A stretch of DNA of 64,000 bases from Streptomyces misionensis. Its GTDB lineage: Bacteria; Actinomycetota; Actinomycetes; Streptomycetales; Streptomycetaceae. Location of the stretch: positions 4,914,501 to 4,978,500 of the forward strand of contig NZ_FNTD01000004.1 of the NCBI RefSeq assembly GCF_900104815.1. The letters are read 5' to 3'. The position numbers were made by a program, and so were the translations under genes. Positions 40,871-49,965 of the stretch are shown in pieces (position 1 is the stretch's first letter; each line of letters begins with the position of its first letter). The notes beneath the pieces were generated by a model, which saw only the letters and a program-made list of their open reading frames with translations, was not told the DNA's origin and ran no database searches.

Positions 40871-40999
40871 CTAACGCAGACCGGCCACGGCCATCGCCAG
40901 GATGACGACGACGGCCATCAGGACTCCGAGCCGCCGCAGCATGTCCTGCGCGTCGCGCAGCTCTTTCGGAGGCTCGTCGTCCGGGTCTGACCACAACAT
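40871..40999 (-). CDS. mmpB: MmpB-type morphogenic membrane peptide
   Basis: A 42-residue protein from ATG 40999 that short-gene cut-offs miss. The sequence begins MLWSDPDDEPPKELRDAQDM and ends with one TM helix (LGVLMAVVVILAMAVAGLR). The charged N-terminus with DEPPKELRD followed by a single helix is the pattern of the conserved Streptomyces morphogenic membrane protein MmpB. It sits between accE and maf, the expected order as I remember it. Its role is thought to be in hyphal morphogenesis; the mechanism is unknown. Confidence 0.85.
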   Translation of the reverse strand: MLWSDPDDEPPKELRDAQDMLRRLGVLMAVVVILAMAVAGLR

Positions 41000-41101
41000 G
41001 TCCCTAGCGTGCGGCCCGGCCGGCGGGGGCCGCCTGAGTACCGGTACTCAAGTCGGCCCCGCCGTCGCGCCCCGGCGCGCGGTCCCGTACGCGCGCCCCT
41101 T

Positions 41102-41143
41102 GGGGGTCCCCCTGGTGAATCCCCTGGGTGGACCCCCTGGGGG
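41102..41143 (-). terminator. Possible terminator/attenuator after accE
   Basis: Two G5/C5 self-palindromes (GGGGGTCCCCC at 41102-41112 and CCCCCTGGGGG at 41133-41143) lie just past the accE stop. They could also pair with each other. This probably partially separates pccB-accE from mmpB-maf. Confidence 0.45.
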
Positions 41144-41149
41144 ATCTCC

Positions 41150-41359
41150 CTAGCCGGGCCAGTAGGTGCGGGTCCAGGACGCCGGGCCCGGCCGGGGCAC
41201 CCGCGCGGCGGCGATCCGCGACGGGTCCGCCCACGCGTCCCGCGGCCCCGGCGCGCCGGACGGCGCCACCGCTGCCGCCGCGGCGCGGGCCCGGACCACC
41301 GCCAGGGCGGCGGCCAGCTCCTCGGGGGTCGGATTGCCTCGTACGACCTTGATCGTCAT
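41150..41359 (-). CDS. accE: Acyl-CoA carboxylase epsilon subunit
   Basis: A 69-residue protein. The N-terminal MTIKVVRGNPTPEELAAALA is the conserved epsilon-subunit signature, followed by Ala-rich helix and a C-terminal SWTRTYWPG. In S. coelicolor, epsilon subunits (PccE/AccE) bind the alpha-beta carboxylase complex and raise its activity. It begins 24 bp after the pccB stop, so it is in one operon with pccB. Alternative name pccE. Confidence 0.9.
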   Translation of the reverse strand: MTIKVVRGNPTPEELAAALAVVRARAAAAAVAPSGAPGPRDAWADPSRIAAARVPRPGPASWTRTYWPG

Positions 41360-41383
41360 GTCGGCTCCTGTCGGTCGGCGGGC

Positions 41384-42997
41384 CTAGAGGGGGATGTTGC
41401 CGTGCTTCTTCGGGGGCAGTGATTCCCGCTTGGTGCGCAGCTGACGCAGGCCCCTGACGATGTGGGCGCGGGTGTCGGACGGCATGATCACCGCGTCGAC
41501 GTAACCGCGCTCGGCCGCCACGTAGGGGTTGAGGAGGGTGTCCTCGTACTCCTGGATCAGCCGGGCCCGTACGGCCTCCACGTCCTCGCCGCTCGCGGCC
41601 GCCTCGGCGAGGGTGCGCCGGTGCAGGATGTTGACCGCGCCCTGGGCGCCCATGACGGCGATCTGGGCGGTCGGCCAGGCCAGGTTGAGGTCGGCGCCCA
41701 GGTGCTTGGAGCCCATGACGTCGTAGGCGCCGCCGAAGGCCTTGCGGGTGATCACGGTGATCAGCGGGACGGTGGCCTCGGCGTAGGCGTAGATCAGCTT
41801 GGCGCCGCGCCGGATGATGCCCTCGTGCTCCTGGCCGACGCCGGGCAGGAAGCCGGGCACGTCCACGAAGGTCAGCACGGGGACGTTGAAGGCGTCGCAG
41901 GTGCGCACGAAGCGGGCGGCCTTCTCGGAGGCGTCGATGTCGAGGCAGCCCGCGAACTGCATCGGCTGGTTGGCGACGACGCCCACCGGGTGGCCCTCGA
42001 CCCGGCCGAAGCCGGTGACGATGTTCGGCGCGAACAGGGCCTGCGTCTCGAAGAACTCGCCGTCGTCCACGACGTGTTCGACCACCGTGCGGATGTCGTA
42101 CGGCTGGTTGGCGCTGTCCGGGACGAGGGTGTCCAGCTCGCGGTCCTCGTCGCTGAGGGAGAGGTCCGCCTCCTCCGGGAACACCGGGGGCTCGGAGAGG
42201 TTGTTGGACGGCAGGTAGGACAGCAGCTGCTTGATGTACTCGACGGCGTCCTTCTCGTCCCCGGCCATGTGGTGGGCCACGCCGGAGACGGCGTTGTGGG
42301 TGCGGGCGCCGCCCAGCTCCTCGAAGCCGACGTCCTCGCCGGTGACGGTCTTGATGACGTCCGGGCCGGTGATGAACATGTGCGAGGTCTGGTCGACCAT
42401 CACCGTGAAGTCGGTGATGGCAGGCGAGTACACCGCGCCGCCCGCGCACGGGCCGACGACCAGGCTGATCTGCGGGATGACGCCGGAGGCGTGGGTGTTG
42501 CGGCGGAAGATCTCGCCGTACGCGCCGAGCGAGGCGACGCCCTCCTGGATCCGGGCGCCGCCGGAGTCGTTGATCCCGATGACCGGGCAGCCGGTCTTCA
42601 GGGCGAAGTCCATCACCTTGGCGATCTTCTGGCCGTAGACCTCGCCGAGGGCACCGCCGAAGACGGTGAAGTCCTGGGAGAAGACGGCGACCGGACGGCC
42701 GTCGACGGTGCCGTAGCCGGTGACGACGCCGTCTCCGTACGGCCGGTTCCGCTCCAGCCCGAAGTTGGTGGAGCGGTGCTGGGCGAACTCGTCCAGCTCG
42801 ACGAAGGACCCCTCGTCCAGGAGCAGTTCGATGCGCTCACGGGCCGTCAGCTTGCCCTTGGCGTGCTGCTTCTCGACGGCGCGCTCCGAACCGGCGTGCG
42901 TCGCCTCGTGGATGCGCCGCTGGAGATCCGCGAGCTTGCCCGCGGTCGTGTGAATGTCGATCCCTTGGATCTCTTGACGCTCTTCCGGCTCGGACAT
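41384..42997 (-). CDS. pccB: Propionyl-CoA carboxylase beta subunit
   Basis: A 537-residue carboxyltransferase. N-half: [40 protein letters not shown]; the first oxyanion loop [21 protein letters not shown]-half: [20 protein letters not shown] and [17 protein letters not shown]. The Asp in AYDVMG matches the position (Asp422 in S. coelicolor PccB) that sets propionyl-CoA preference, so methylmalonyl-CoA synthesis is expected. Its partner alpha subunit is AccA2. It diverges from birA, which biotinylates that subunit. Confidence 0.96.
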   Translation of the reverse strand: MSEPEERQEIQGIDIHTTAGKLADLQRRIHEATHAGSERAVEKQHAKGKLTARERIELLLDEGSFVELDEFAQHRSTNFGLERNRPYGDGVVTGYGTVDGRPVAVFSQDFTVFGGALGEVYGQKIAKVMDFALKTGCPVIGINDSGGARIQEGVASLGAYGEIFRRNTHASGVIPQISLVVGPCAGGAVYSPAITDFTVMVDQTSHMFITGPDVIKTVTGEDVGFEELGGARTHNAVSGVAHHMAGDEKDAVEYIKQLLSYLPSNNLSEPPVFPEEADLSLSDEDRELDTLVPDSANQPYDIRTVVEHVVDDGEFFETQALFAPNIVTGFGRVEGHPVGVVANQPMQFAGCLDIDASEKAARFVRTCDAFNVPVLTFVDVPGFLPGVGQEHEGIIRRGAKLIYAYAEATVPLITVITRKAFGGAYDVMGSKHLGADLNLAWPTAQIAVMGAQGAVNILHRRTLAEAAASGEDVEAVRARLIQEYEDTLLNPYVAAERGYVDAVIMPSDTRAHIVRGLRQLRTKRESLPPKKHGNIPL

Positions 42998-43107
42998 CGG
43001 GATGCGGCTCCCTGCCTGCTCAAAAGGGGGGACGGTTACTCGTTCGTAGAGTAGTGCTGGGCCTACCGATCAGCACTGCGTCGTTTGCCACACCTAGGGT
43101 GGCTTGC

Positions 43108-43974
43108 ATGACGCCCCGAGATGCAGCAGACGACAACCGCGGCCGCTGGTCCGATCTGGACCGCCCCCCGCTGAACGCGACCGCCCTGCGCCGGGCCCTG
43201 GTGCGCGAGGGCGGCCTGTGGTCCGGGCTCGACGTGGTGCAGCGCACCGGTTCCACCAACGACGACCTGGTGGCCCGGGTCGCGGCCGGACCGGTGCCGG
43301 AGGGCGCGGTGCTGGTGGCGGAGGAGCAGACGACCGGCAAGGGCCGCCTGGACCGCCGGTGGTCGGCGCCGCCGCGCTCCGGCCTCTTCGTCTCCGTGCT
43401 GCTGCGGCCCGCCGGGGTGCCGGTCGCGCGCTGGGGCTGGCTGCCGCTGCTCACCGGGGTCGCGGTGGCCACGGGGCTGGCGCGGGCGGCGGGCGTGGAC
43501 ACGGCGCTGAAGTGGCCGAACGACCTGCTGGTGACCGTGGACGGCGAGGAGCGCAAGGCCGGGGGCATCCTCCTCGAACGGGCCGGCGACGACGGCGTGG
43601 TGATCGGCTTCGGCCTCAACGTCTCGCTGCGGGCGGACGAACTGCCGGTCCCGGCCGCGGGTTCGCTGCTGCTGGCGGGCGCCGTGAACACGGACCGCGA
43701 CCCGCTGCTGCGGGCCGTGCTGCGCTCCCTGGAGACCTGGTACGGCCGCTGGCGCGCGGCGGACGGCGACCCCGCCGCGTGCGGCCTCCAGGAGGCCTAC
43801 GCGGCGGGCTGCGCGACGCTGGGCCGCACCGTGCGGGCACAGCTGCCGGGCGACCGCGACCTCGTCGGCGAGGCGGTGGCCGTGGACGGCGACGGCCGCC
43901 TGGTCATCGCCACGGCGGAGGGCGTCCAGGAACCGGTGGGCGCGGGAGACATCGTCCATCTGCGCCCGGCGTGA
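43108..43974 (+). CDS. birA: Biotin-[acetyl-CoA-carboxylase] ligase
   Basis: A 288-residue biotin protein ligase without an N-terminal HTH, so not a repressor. ATG 43108 lies just after a TAGGGT-like -10, implying a very short leader. Catalytic motifs: TGSTNDDLVARVA, EEQTTGKGRLDRRW (biotinyl-AMP loop), ALKWPNDLLV, ERKAGGILLE and VVIGFGLNVS. The last ~50 residues give the SH3-like C-terminal domain (DRDLVGEAVAVDGDGRLVIA). It attaches biotin to the AccA2 lysine and is divergent from pccB. Confidence 0.94.
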   Translation: MTPRDAADDNRGRWSDLDRPPLNATALRRALVREGGLWSGLDVVQRTGSTNDDLVARVAAGPVPEGAVLVAEEQTTGKGRLDRRWSAPPRSGLFVSVLLRPAGVPVARWGWLPLLTGVAVATGLARAAGVDTALKWPNDLLVTVDGEERKAGGILLERAGDDGVVIGFGLNVSLRADELPVPAAGSLLLAGAVNTDRDPLLRAVLRSLETWYGRWRAADGDPAACGLQEAYAAGCATLGRTVRAQLPGDRDLVGEAVAVDGDGRLVIATAEGVQEPVGAGDIVHLRPA

Positions 43975-44259
43975 CCACTGGCGGGGGACGGCCACCGCAC
44001 CTCGCCGGGACCACGGGCCCCGGCGTCCCGTAAGGGGCGCGGAGGCACGTGGCCGGGCCGGGCGGGCGCGGCCCGCGGGTGCGTGCGGCGGCCGGGGGCC
44101 GCAAGCTGAGGGCGGGCCTCCGGGGGACTCGGGCGCGGGGACCTGCCGGTGCGGGGCGAGTGGACGTCGGCCGAACCCAACGGAGTGAGCTGGCGCACAC
44201 CTGCCGTAGAGTTGAGGCCGGTCGATACCTGACCGCGGCAGATCGGAAGGGCAGCAGGC

Positions 44260-45381
44260 GTGACCGTCGACGACACGGGCCCCGGCGAGCAAGGCCGGAC
44301 GGACCCCAGCGCCGCCGACTCCGGCGAGGATCCGCTCGCGCTCCGTCTCGAACAGCTCATCCTGGGCGCCGAGCGCCGCTACACCCCTTTCCAGGCCGCC
44401 CGCAGCGCAGGCGTCTCCATGGAGCTGGCGTCCCGGTTCTGGCGGGCGATGGGCTTCGCGGACATAGGCCAGGCCAAGGCCCTCACCGAGGCGGACGTGC
44501 TCGCCCTGCGCCGGCTCGCCGGTCTGGTGGAGGCGGGCCTGCTCAGCGAGGCCATGGCGGTGCAGGTGGCCCGCTCGACCGGCCAGACCACCGCCCGGTT
44601 GGCGGAGTGGCAGATCGATTCCTTCCTGGAGGGCCTGACCGAGCCCCCCGAGCCCGGCATGACCCGCACCGAGGTGACGTACCCCCTGGTCGAGCTGCTG
44701 CTGCCGGAGCTGGAGGAGTTCCTGGTCTACGTCTGGCGTCGGCAGCTCGCCGCCGCCACCGGCCGGGTCGTCCAGGCCGCCGACGACGAGGAGATGGTCG
44801 ACCGGCGCCTGGCCGTCGGCTTCGCCGACCTCGTCGGGTTCACCCGGCTGACCCGGCGCATGGAGGAGGAGGAACTCGGCGAACTCGTCGAGGCCTTCGA
44901 GACCACCGCCGCCGACCTGGTGGCCGCGCGCGGCGGCCGGCTCATCAAGACCCTCGGCGACGAGGTGCTCTACGCGGCGGACGACGCGGGCACGGCCGCG
45001 GACATCGCGCTGCGTCTGGTGGAGACGCTGGCCAACGACGAGACCATGCCCGAGCTGCGCGTCGGCATGGCCTTCGGCACCGTGACCACCCGGATGGGCG
45101 ATGTCTTCGGCACGACGGTGAACCTCGCCTCCCGGCTGACCTCGATCGCCCCGCGGGACGCCGTGCTGGTGGACAGCGCGTTCGCCGAGGAGCTGATCCG
45201 CACCCGCGAGGCACCCGCCTCGGAGGCGGAGGCGGCCGAGGCCGCGGCGGCCGCCGAGAAGGAGGGCGAGGAACCGCCGTCGTACCGCTTCGCGCTCCAG
45301 CCGATGTGGCAGCGGCCCGTGCGCGGGCTCGGCGTGGTCGAGCCGTGGCTGCTCGCCCGCCGGGACGGCCGGCAGCCGTAG
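44260..45381 (+). CDS. cya: Class III adenylate cyclase
   Basis: A 373-residue protein from GTG 44260. Residues 25-150 are helical (YTPFQAARSAGVSMELASRF; LVEAGLLSEAMAVQVARSTG), probably regulatory. The class III catalytic domain starts near 185: metal Asp in GFADLVGFTRLTRRME, the second metal Asp in IKTLGDEVLYAADDAGTA, and the ribose/transition-state block MGDVFGTTVNLASRLTSIAP. It makes cAMP, which in Streptomyces affects germination and development. A TAGAGT -10 lies about 45 bp upstream. The C-terminal Glu/Ala stretch (~330) is low-complexity. Confidence 0.95.
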   Translation: MTVDDTGPGEQGRTDPSAADSGEDPLALRLEQLILGAERRYTPFQAARSAGVSMELASRFWRAMGFADIGQAKALTEADVLALRRLAGLVEAGLLSEAMAVQVARSTGQTTARLAEWQIDSFLEGLTEPPEPGMTRTEVTYPLVELLLPELEEFLVYVWRRQLAAATGRVVQAADDEEMVDRRLAVGFADLVGFTRLTRRMEEEELGELVEAFETTAADLVAARGGRLIKTLGDEVLYAADDAGTAADIALRLVETLANDETMPELRVGMAFGTVTTRMGDVFGTTVNLASRLTSIAPRDAVLVDSAFAEELIRTREAPASEAEAAEAAAAAEKEGEEPPSYRFALQPMWQRPVRGLGVVEPWLLARRDGRQP

Positions 45382-45384
45382 CCG

Positions 45385-46011
45385 TCAGCCCCAGTGGGGC
45401 CCCGTCACGTCCACGCAGAGGCCGATCACCGGCAGGCACAGCCCGCCGGGGCCCGGCGCCGGTGCGCTCTGCCCGGGGTCGGGCGTGGGCGTGGGCTTCG
45501 GCGGCGGAGCGGGGTGCGAGGCGGGCGGGGCGGAGGCGGTGGAGGCCGGGGCCGTCGGCCGGGCCGGGGCGCTCGGCGCGGTGGTGACCGTCCGGGGCGG
45601 CGCCGCCGAACGGCCCGGCGCGGCGGGCGCCCGCGTGGAGCCGGCGGGGGCCGGTGCGGTGCCCGGTCCGCGCGGGACGGAGGCCGCAGGGGCGAGTGCG
45701 TCGGGGCCTGCGGTGCGGGTCGCGGTGGTGGCGGTGGAACCACCCCTGAGGGTGGGGCCCGCAGTGGTGCCGGGGGTGACGCCCGGGCCGAGCCGGGGTT
45801 CGGCCGCCGCGGTGCCCGGGGCGCCGACGCCGGACTCCGGGGACATGCGGACCAGGCTCAGGACCGCCGCCGCGAGGACGAGGCCGCCGACGGCGAGCAG
45901 GGCCTTGCGGCGGCGCGGCCTGCGGTGCCGGCCGCGCCGGAAGCCGCTGAACCGGCCGCCCGGCTCCGCCGGTGCCGTCGTCGTCCGTATCGGAGTACGC
46001 GTCGCTCGCAT
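45385..46011 (-). CDS. Pro/Ala/Thr-rich single-pass membrane protein with C-terminal Cys pair
   Basis: A 208-residue protein. The Arg-rich cytoplasmic N-terminus (FRRGRHRRPRRRKALL) leads to one TM (AVGGLVLAAAVLSLV). Then ~120 residues of Pro/Ala/Thr/Ser repeats resemble a wall-spanning linker. The end is GGLCLPVIGLCVDVTGPHWG with a CxxxxxxC pair. The composition suggests an extracytoplasmic stalk carrying a small C-terminal cap. No enzyme motif. It is convergent with cya, 3 bp from its stop. Confidence 0.82.
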   Translation of the reverse strand: MRATRTPIRTTTAPAEPGGRFSGFRRGRHRRPRRRKALLAVGGLVLAAAVLSLVRMSPESGVGAPGTAAAEPRLGPGVTPGTTAGPTLRGGSTATTATRTAGPDALAPAASVPRGPGTAPAPAGSTRAPAAPGRSAAPPRTVTTAPSAPARPTAPASTASAPPASHPAPPPKPTPTPDPGQSAPAPGPGGLCLPVIGLCVDVTGPHWG

Positions 46012-46156
46012 GTGCTCTCTCCCCCCACCGCGCAGCGCACGCTATGCGCTCCTGTGGGTGATGTGGGGGGAGACGGCCGTGATGTCACTCGAACGGGCGT
46101 AGCGGTGTGGGGTTTCCTGTGATCGGGTGCGGCTGCGATGATCGGGCCGACAGTGG

Positions 46157-46172
46157 GTTAACCCGCGTTAAC
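46157..46172. promoter_or_regulatory. GTTAAC-CCGC-GTTAAC dyad before enoyl-CoA hydratase
   Basis: Two GTTAAC sites (each palindromic) separated by 4 bp, ending 19 bp before the ATG at 46192. AT-rich sites like this stand out in G+C-rich DNA, and the position suits an operator. Confidence 0.5.
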
Positions 46173-46191
46173 AGGTGTACCGGAGGATGCG

Positions 46192-46986
46192 ATGAGCGAG
46201 GCGCGGTTCGGGGAGTTCGTGCTGGTACGGCGGCACGGGTACGTCGCGGAGCTGGTGCTGGACCGGCCCAAGGCGATGAACGCCGTCTCCACGGAGATGG
46301 CCCGCTCGATCGCGGCCGCGTGCACGGCGCTGGGGGCGGACCGGGACGCGCGCGTGGTCGTCCTGACCTCGTCGCACGAGCGGGCCTTCTGCGTCGGCGC
46401 GGACCTCAAGGAACGGAACTCCTTCACCGACGCCGACCTGATGCGGCAGCGGCCGGTGGCGCGGGGCGCGTACACCGGGGTGCTGGAGCTGCCGATGCCG
46501 ACGATCGCGGCGGTGCACGGGTTCGCGCTGGGCGGCGGGTTCGAGCTGGCGCTCTCCTGCGACCTGATCGTGGCCGACCGCACGGCCGTGGTCGGGCTGC
46601 CGGAGGTGTCCGTGGGCGTGATCCCCGGCGGTGGGGGTACGCAGCTGCTGCCGCGGCGGGTCGGGGCGGCCAGGGCGGCCGAGCTGATCTTCTCGGCGCG
46701 GCGGCTGGAGGCCGCGGAGGCCGGTGAGCTGGGACTGGTGGACCAGGTCGTCGAGGAGGGACGGGACCGGGACGAGGCGCTGGCGCTCGGCGCGCGGATC
46801 GCGGCGAACTCCCCGGTGGGGCTGCGGGCGGCGAAGCGGGCGCTGCGGCTGGGGCACGGCCTGGACCTGCGGACGGGGCTGGAGGTGGAGGACGCGGCCT
46901 GGCGGTCGGTGGCGTTCTCGGGGGACCGGGCGGAGGGGGTCGCCGCGTTCAACGAGAAGCGCAAGCCCGAGTGGCCGGGCGAGTAG
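46192..46986 (+). CDS. Enoyl-CoA hydratase/isomerase family protein
   Basis: A 264-residue crotonase-family protein with a GGAGG ribosome site. Oxyanion-hole segments are ERAFCVGADLKER and HGFALGGGFELALSCDL. The catalytic Glu lies in LPEVSVGVIPGGGGTQLLPR; the other catalytic Glu (usually in ALGGGFE) is present. C-terminal FSGDRAEGVAAFNEKRKPEW is typical. It acts in beta-oxidation or a catabolic branch; its acyl-CoA substrate is not determined by context. Confidence 0.95.
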   Translation: MSEARFGEFVLVRRHGYVAELVLDRPKAMNAVSTEMARSIAAACTALGADRDARVVVLTSSHERAFCVGADLKERNSFTDADLMRQRPVARGAYTGVLELPMPTIAAVHGFALGGGFELALSCDLIVADRTAVVGLPEVSVGVIPGGGGTQLLPRRVGAARAAELIFSARRLEAAEAGELGLVDQVVEEGRDRDEALALGARIAANSPVGLRAAKRALRLGHGLDLRTGLEVEDAAWRSVAFSGDRAEGVAAFNEKRKPEWPGE

Positions 46987-47060
46987 CCGCCCGGGGTCAC
47001 CGCTCACCCGCGCCGCCCGCCAACGTCACAAACCCCCCAAATCCTCCCTAGCCTGGAGTA

Positions 47061-48203
47061 ATGGCTGACGACAAGCGGCTCGCCGCAGTGGTGGCGCTGG
47101 CCCAGGGGATGGCCGCGGCGCACACCCCCCGGGACTCGTGGGAGGCCGCCGCCCTCGGCGCCTGCCGCGCGCTGGACGGCAGCTTCGCCGCGCTGTCGGT
47201 GTGGGAGCGGGAGCTGGGCCGGCTGCGGGTGCTGGTGAACGTCGGGGACCGGCGCCCGGACGAGCAGGAGTTCCCGGAGGCCGAGGCCTACCCGGTGCAC
47301 CAGTTCCCGGAGATCACCGAGTTCCTGCACGAGCGCTGGGCCGGCGGCGGTGGCCCCAACGCCTGGGTGGAGACCGCCGAGGGCACCGCCGCCGGCACCC
47401 CCGGCTACTTCCACCAGCGCGTCGCCGCCCTGCGCCGCCGCGGCCGCGGCTGCTGTGTCGTCGCCCCCGTCGTGCTGCACGGCAGGGCCTGGGGGGAGGT
47501 GTACGTCGCCCGCGCCATCGGGGCTCCGGTCTTCGGCCGCGCCGACGCGGACTTCGCCACCGTGCTCGCCGCGGTCGTCGCCGCCGGGCTCGCGCAGACC
47601 GAGCAGCTGGAGGAGGCCCGCAGGCTCGCCTTCACCGACTCCCTCACCGGTCTCGCCAACCGCCGGGCCGTCGACGTCCATCTGGAGGAGGCGATCGAGC
47701 GGCACCGCGCGGACGGTGCCGTCGTCAGCCTCGTGGTCTGCGACCTCAACGGGCTCAAGCGGGTCAACGACACCCAGGGGCACGCGGTCGGCGACCGTCT
47801 CCTGGAGCGCTTCGGGTCGGTGCTGTCGCTGTGCGGGGCGATGGTGCCGGGCGCGCTCGCCGCGCGGCTCGGCGGGGACGAGTTCTGCCTGCTCGCCGTC
47901 GGCCCGCCCGCCGACGAGGTGGTCAAGGCGGCGGACGAGCTGTGCCGCCGGGCGGGCGTGCTGGAGCTGGGGGAGGGGGTGGCCTGCGGGGTCGCCTCCA
48001 CCGAGGACCCGATCGGCCCGGTGGACGACGCCCGGCGGCTCTTCCGGCTCGCGGACGCCGCCCAGTACCGGGCCAAGGCCATGCGCGCGGACCGTCCCGT
48101 GGTGGCCGGCCGGGAGGGGCCGGACGATCCGGTCGTACGCCTCGCCGACGAGCCGCCGCCCTCCCGCGCCGAACGCCGCCGCTTCCGCGGCCGCCGGCCG
48201 TGA
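47061..48203 (+). CDS. GAF-GGDEF protein (probable diguanylate cyclase)
   Basis: A 380-residue soluble protein. Residues 10-180 look like a GAF domain (ACRALDGSFAALSVWERELG; CCVVAPVVLHGRAWGEVYVA). The GGDEF domain is residues 190-345: FTDSLTGLANRRAVDVHLEE, VVCDLNGLKRVNDTQGHAVG, and the intact signature RLGGDEFCLL. An RxxD-type inhibitory site is not obvious. c-di-GMP from such enzymes controls Streptomyces sporulation through BldD. I think it corresponds to CdgE, from memory. It sits between the crotonase and hutH genes. Confidence 0.92.
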   Translation: MADDKRLAAVVALAQGMAAAHTPRDSWEAAALGACRALDGSFAALSVWERELGRLRVLVNVGDRRPDEQEFPEAEAYPVHQFPEITEFLHERWAGGGGPNAWVETAEGTAAGTPGYFHQRVAALRRRGRGCCVVAPVVLHGRAWGEVYVARAIGAPVFGRADADFATVLAAVVAAGLAQTEQLEEARRLAFTDSLTGLANRRAVDVHLEEAIERHRADGAVVSLVVCDLNGLKRVNDTQGHAVGDRLLERFGSVLSLCGAMVPGALAARLGGDEFCLLAVGPPADEVVKAADELCRRAGVLELGEGVACGVASTEDPIGPVDDARRLFRLADAAQYRAKAMRADRPVVAGREGPDDPVVRLADEPPPSRAERRRFRGRRP

Positions 48204-48327
48204 CCGCCGGTCCCCGATCCGTCGGCCGCGGACCCTCGGTCCCCGGTCCCGTCAGGGCGTGACCCCGTGAGGCGAAGGCCACACCGTCCCGTAAGGGGCG
48301 CTCCCCGTCCCCACTAGTGACATCACT

Positions 48328-48338
48328 GCATTCAATGC
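48328..48338. promoter_or_regulatory. GCATTCAATGC dyad before hutH
   Basis: A perfect 5-1-5 inverted repeat, 14 bp before the hutH ATG, in an otherwise G/C-rich leader. Candidate regulator-binding site for histidine-catabolism control. Confidence 0.45.
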
Positions 48339-48352
48339 GTACGCTCCTGAAT

Positions 48353-49897
48353 ATGGATATGCACACTGTGGTGGTGGGGACGTCCGGTGTCTCGGCGTCC
48401 GACGTTCTCGCCGTGGCGCGCGGCGCTGCCCGCATCGAGCTGTCGGAGGAGGCGGTGGCCGCCCTGGCCGCGGCCCGCGAGATCGTGGACGCGCTGGCGG
48501 CCAAGCCGGACCCGGTCTACGGCGTCTCCACCGGCTTCGGCGCCCTGGCGACCCGGCACATCAGCCCGGAACTCCGTGCCCAGCTGCAGCGCAACATCGT
48601 CCGCTCGCACGCCGCCGGCATGGGCCCGCGCGTGGAGCGCGAAGTGGTCCGGGCCCTGATGTTCCTGCGGCTGAAGACCGTCTGCTCCGGGCACACCGGC
48701 GTGCGCCCCGAGGTCGCGCAGACCATGGCCGACGTGCTCAACGCCGGGATCACCCCGGTCGTGCACGAGTACGGCTCCCTCGGCTGCTCCGGCGACCTCG
48801 CCCCGCTGTCGCACTGCGCGCTGACCCTGATGGGGGAGGGCGAGGCCGAGGGTCCCGACGGGGTCGTACGGCCCGCCGGCGAGCTGCTCGCCGCGCACGG
48901 GATCCAGCCGGTCGAGCTGCGCGAGAAGGAGGGGCTCGCCCTCCTCAACGGCACCGACGGCATGCTCGGCATGCTGGTCATGGCCCTCGCCGACCTGGAC
49001 ACTCTCTTCAAGTCCGCCGACATCACCGCCGCCCTCACCCTGGAGGCGCTGCTCGGCACCGACAAGGTGCTCGCGCCCGAGCTGCACGCCATCCGCCCGC
49101 ACCCGGGCCAGGGCGACTCCGCCGCCAACATGCTCGCCGTGCTGAAGGGTTCCCAGCTCACCGGGCACCACCAGGACGACGCCCCGCGCGTCCAGGACGC
49201 CTACTCGGTGCGCTGCGCCCCGCAGGTCGCGGGCGCCGGCCGGGACACCATGGCGCACGCCCGCCTGGTCGCCGAGCGCGAGCTGGCCTCCGCCGTGGAC
49301 AACCCGGTGGTGCTGCCCGACGGGCGGGTGGAGTCCAACGGCAACTTCCACGGCGCCCCGGTCGCCTACGTCCTCGACTTCCTCGCGATCGCCGCCGCCG
49401 ACCTCGGCTCCATCGCCGAGCGGCGCACCGACCGGCTGCTGGACAAGAACCGCAGCCACGGCCTGCCGCCGTTCCTCGCCGACGACGCCGGCGTGGACTC
49501 CGGCCTGATGATCGCCCAGTACACGCAGGCCGCCCTGGTCAGCGAGATGAAGCGGCTCGCCGTCCCGGCCTCGGCCGACTCCATCCCGTCCTCCGCGATG
49601 CAGGAGGACCACGTCTCCATGGGCTGGTCGGCCGCGCGCAAGCTGCGCACCGCCGTGGACAACCTCACCCGGATCATCGCCGTCGAGCTGTACGCGGCCA
49701 CCCGCGCCCTGGAACTGCGCGAGGGCCTGAGCCCCGCGCCCGCCTCCCGGGCCGTGATCGAGGCCGCCCGCGCCGCCGGTGTCCAGGGCCCCGGCCCGGA
49801 CCGCTTCCTCGCCCCCGACCTGGCCGCGGCCGACGCCTTCGTGCGCGGCGGTCACCTGGTCGCGGCCGCGGAGACGGTCACCGGCCCGCTGCGGTAG
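48353..49897 (+). CDS. hutH: Histidine ammonia-lyase
   Basis: A 514-residue ammonia-lyase from ATG 48353 (MDMHTVVVGTSGVSASDVLA). It converts L-histidine to urocanate, the first step of histidine use. Catalytic Tyr is in DPVYGVSTGFGALATRHIS. The MIO cofactor segment is YGSLGCSGDLAPLSHC. MIO is normally built from Ala-Ser-Gly; here the triad is Cys-Ser-Gly, as I recall for Streptomyces HutH. Other active-site stretches are RTDRLLDKNRSHGLPPFLAD and SSAMQEDHVSMGWSA. No other hut gene is in the window. Confidence 0.97.
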   Translation: MDMHTVVVGTSGVSASDVLAVARGAARIELSEEAVAALAAAREIVDALAAKPDPVYGVSTGFGALATRHISPELRAQLQRNIVRSHAAGMGPRVEREVVRALMFLRLKTVCSGHTGVRPEVAQTMADVLNAGITPVVHEYGSLGCSGDLAPLSHCALTLMGEGEAEGPDGVVRPAGELLAAHGIQPVELREKEGLALLNGTDGMLGMLVMALADLDTLFKSADITAALTLEALLGTDKVLAPELHAIRPHPGQGDSAANMLAVLKGSQLTGHHQDDAPRVQDAYSVRCAPQVAGAGRDTMAHARLVAERELASAVDNPVVLPDGRVESNGNFHGAPVAYVLDFLAIAAADLGSIAERRTDRLLDKNRSHGLPPFLADDAGVDSGLMIAQYTQAALVSEMKRLAVPASADSIPSSAMQEDHVSMGWSAARKLRTAVDNLTRIIAVELYAATRALELREGLSPAPASRAVIEAARAAGVQGPGPDRFLAPDLAAADAFVRGGHLVAAAETVTGPLR

Positions 49898-49918
49898 GCC
49901 GCGCACGGCGAGCCGTGC

Positions 49919-49962
49919 AGAAGAAAAGGGGCCCTGTCGCCGGACAGGGCCCCTTTTCTTCT
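49919..49962. terminator. Strong bidirectional terminator between hutH and lipoprotein gene
   Basis: Perfect 20-bp arms (49919-49938 and 49943-49962) with a 4-nt loop, and A/T tracts at both outer ends so that both directions have a U-tract. Confidence 0.95.
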
Positions 49963-49965
49963 ACG

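Noticed and set aside
41088..41098. Possible fourth copy of the nucleoside palindrome
   Set aside because: The sequence GTACGCGCGCC matches only part of the motif and lies inside the accE/mmpB gap.
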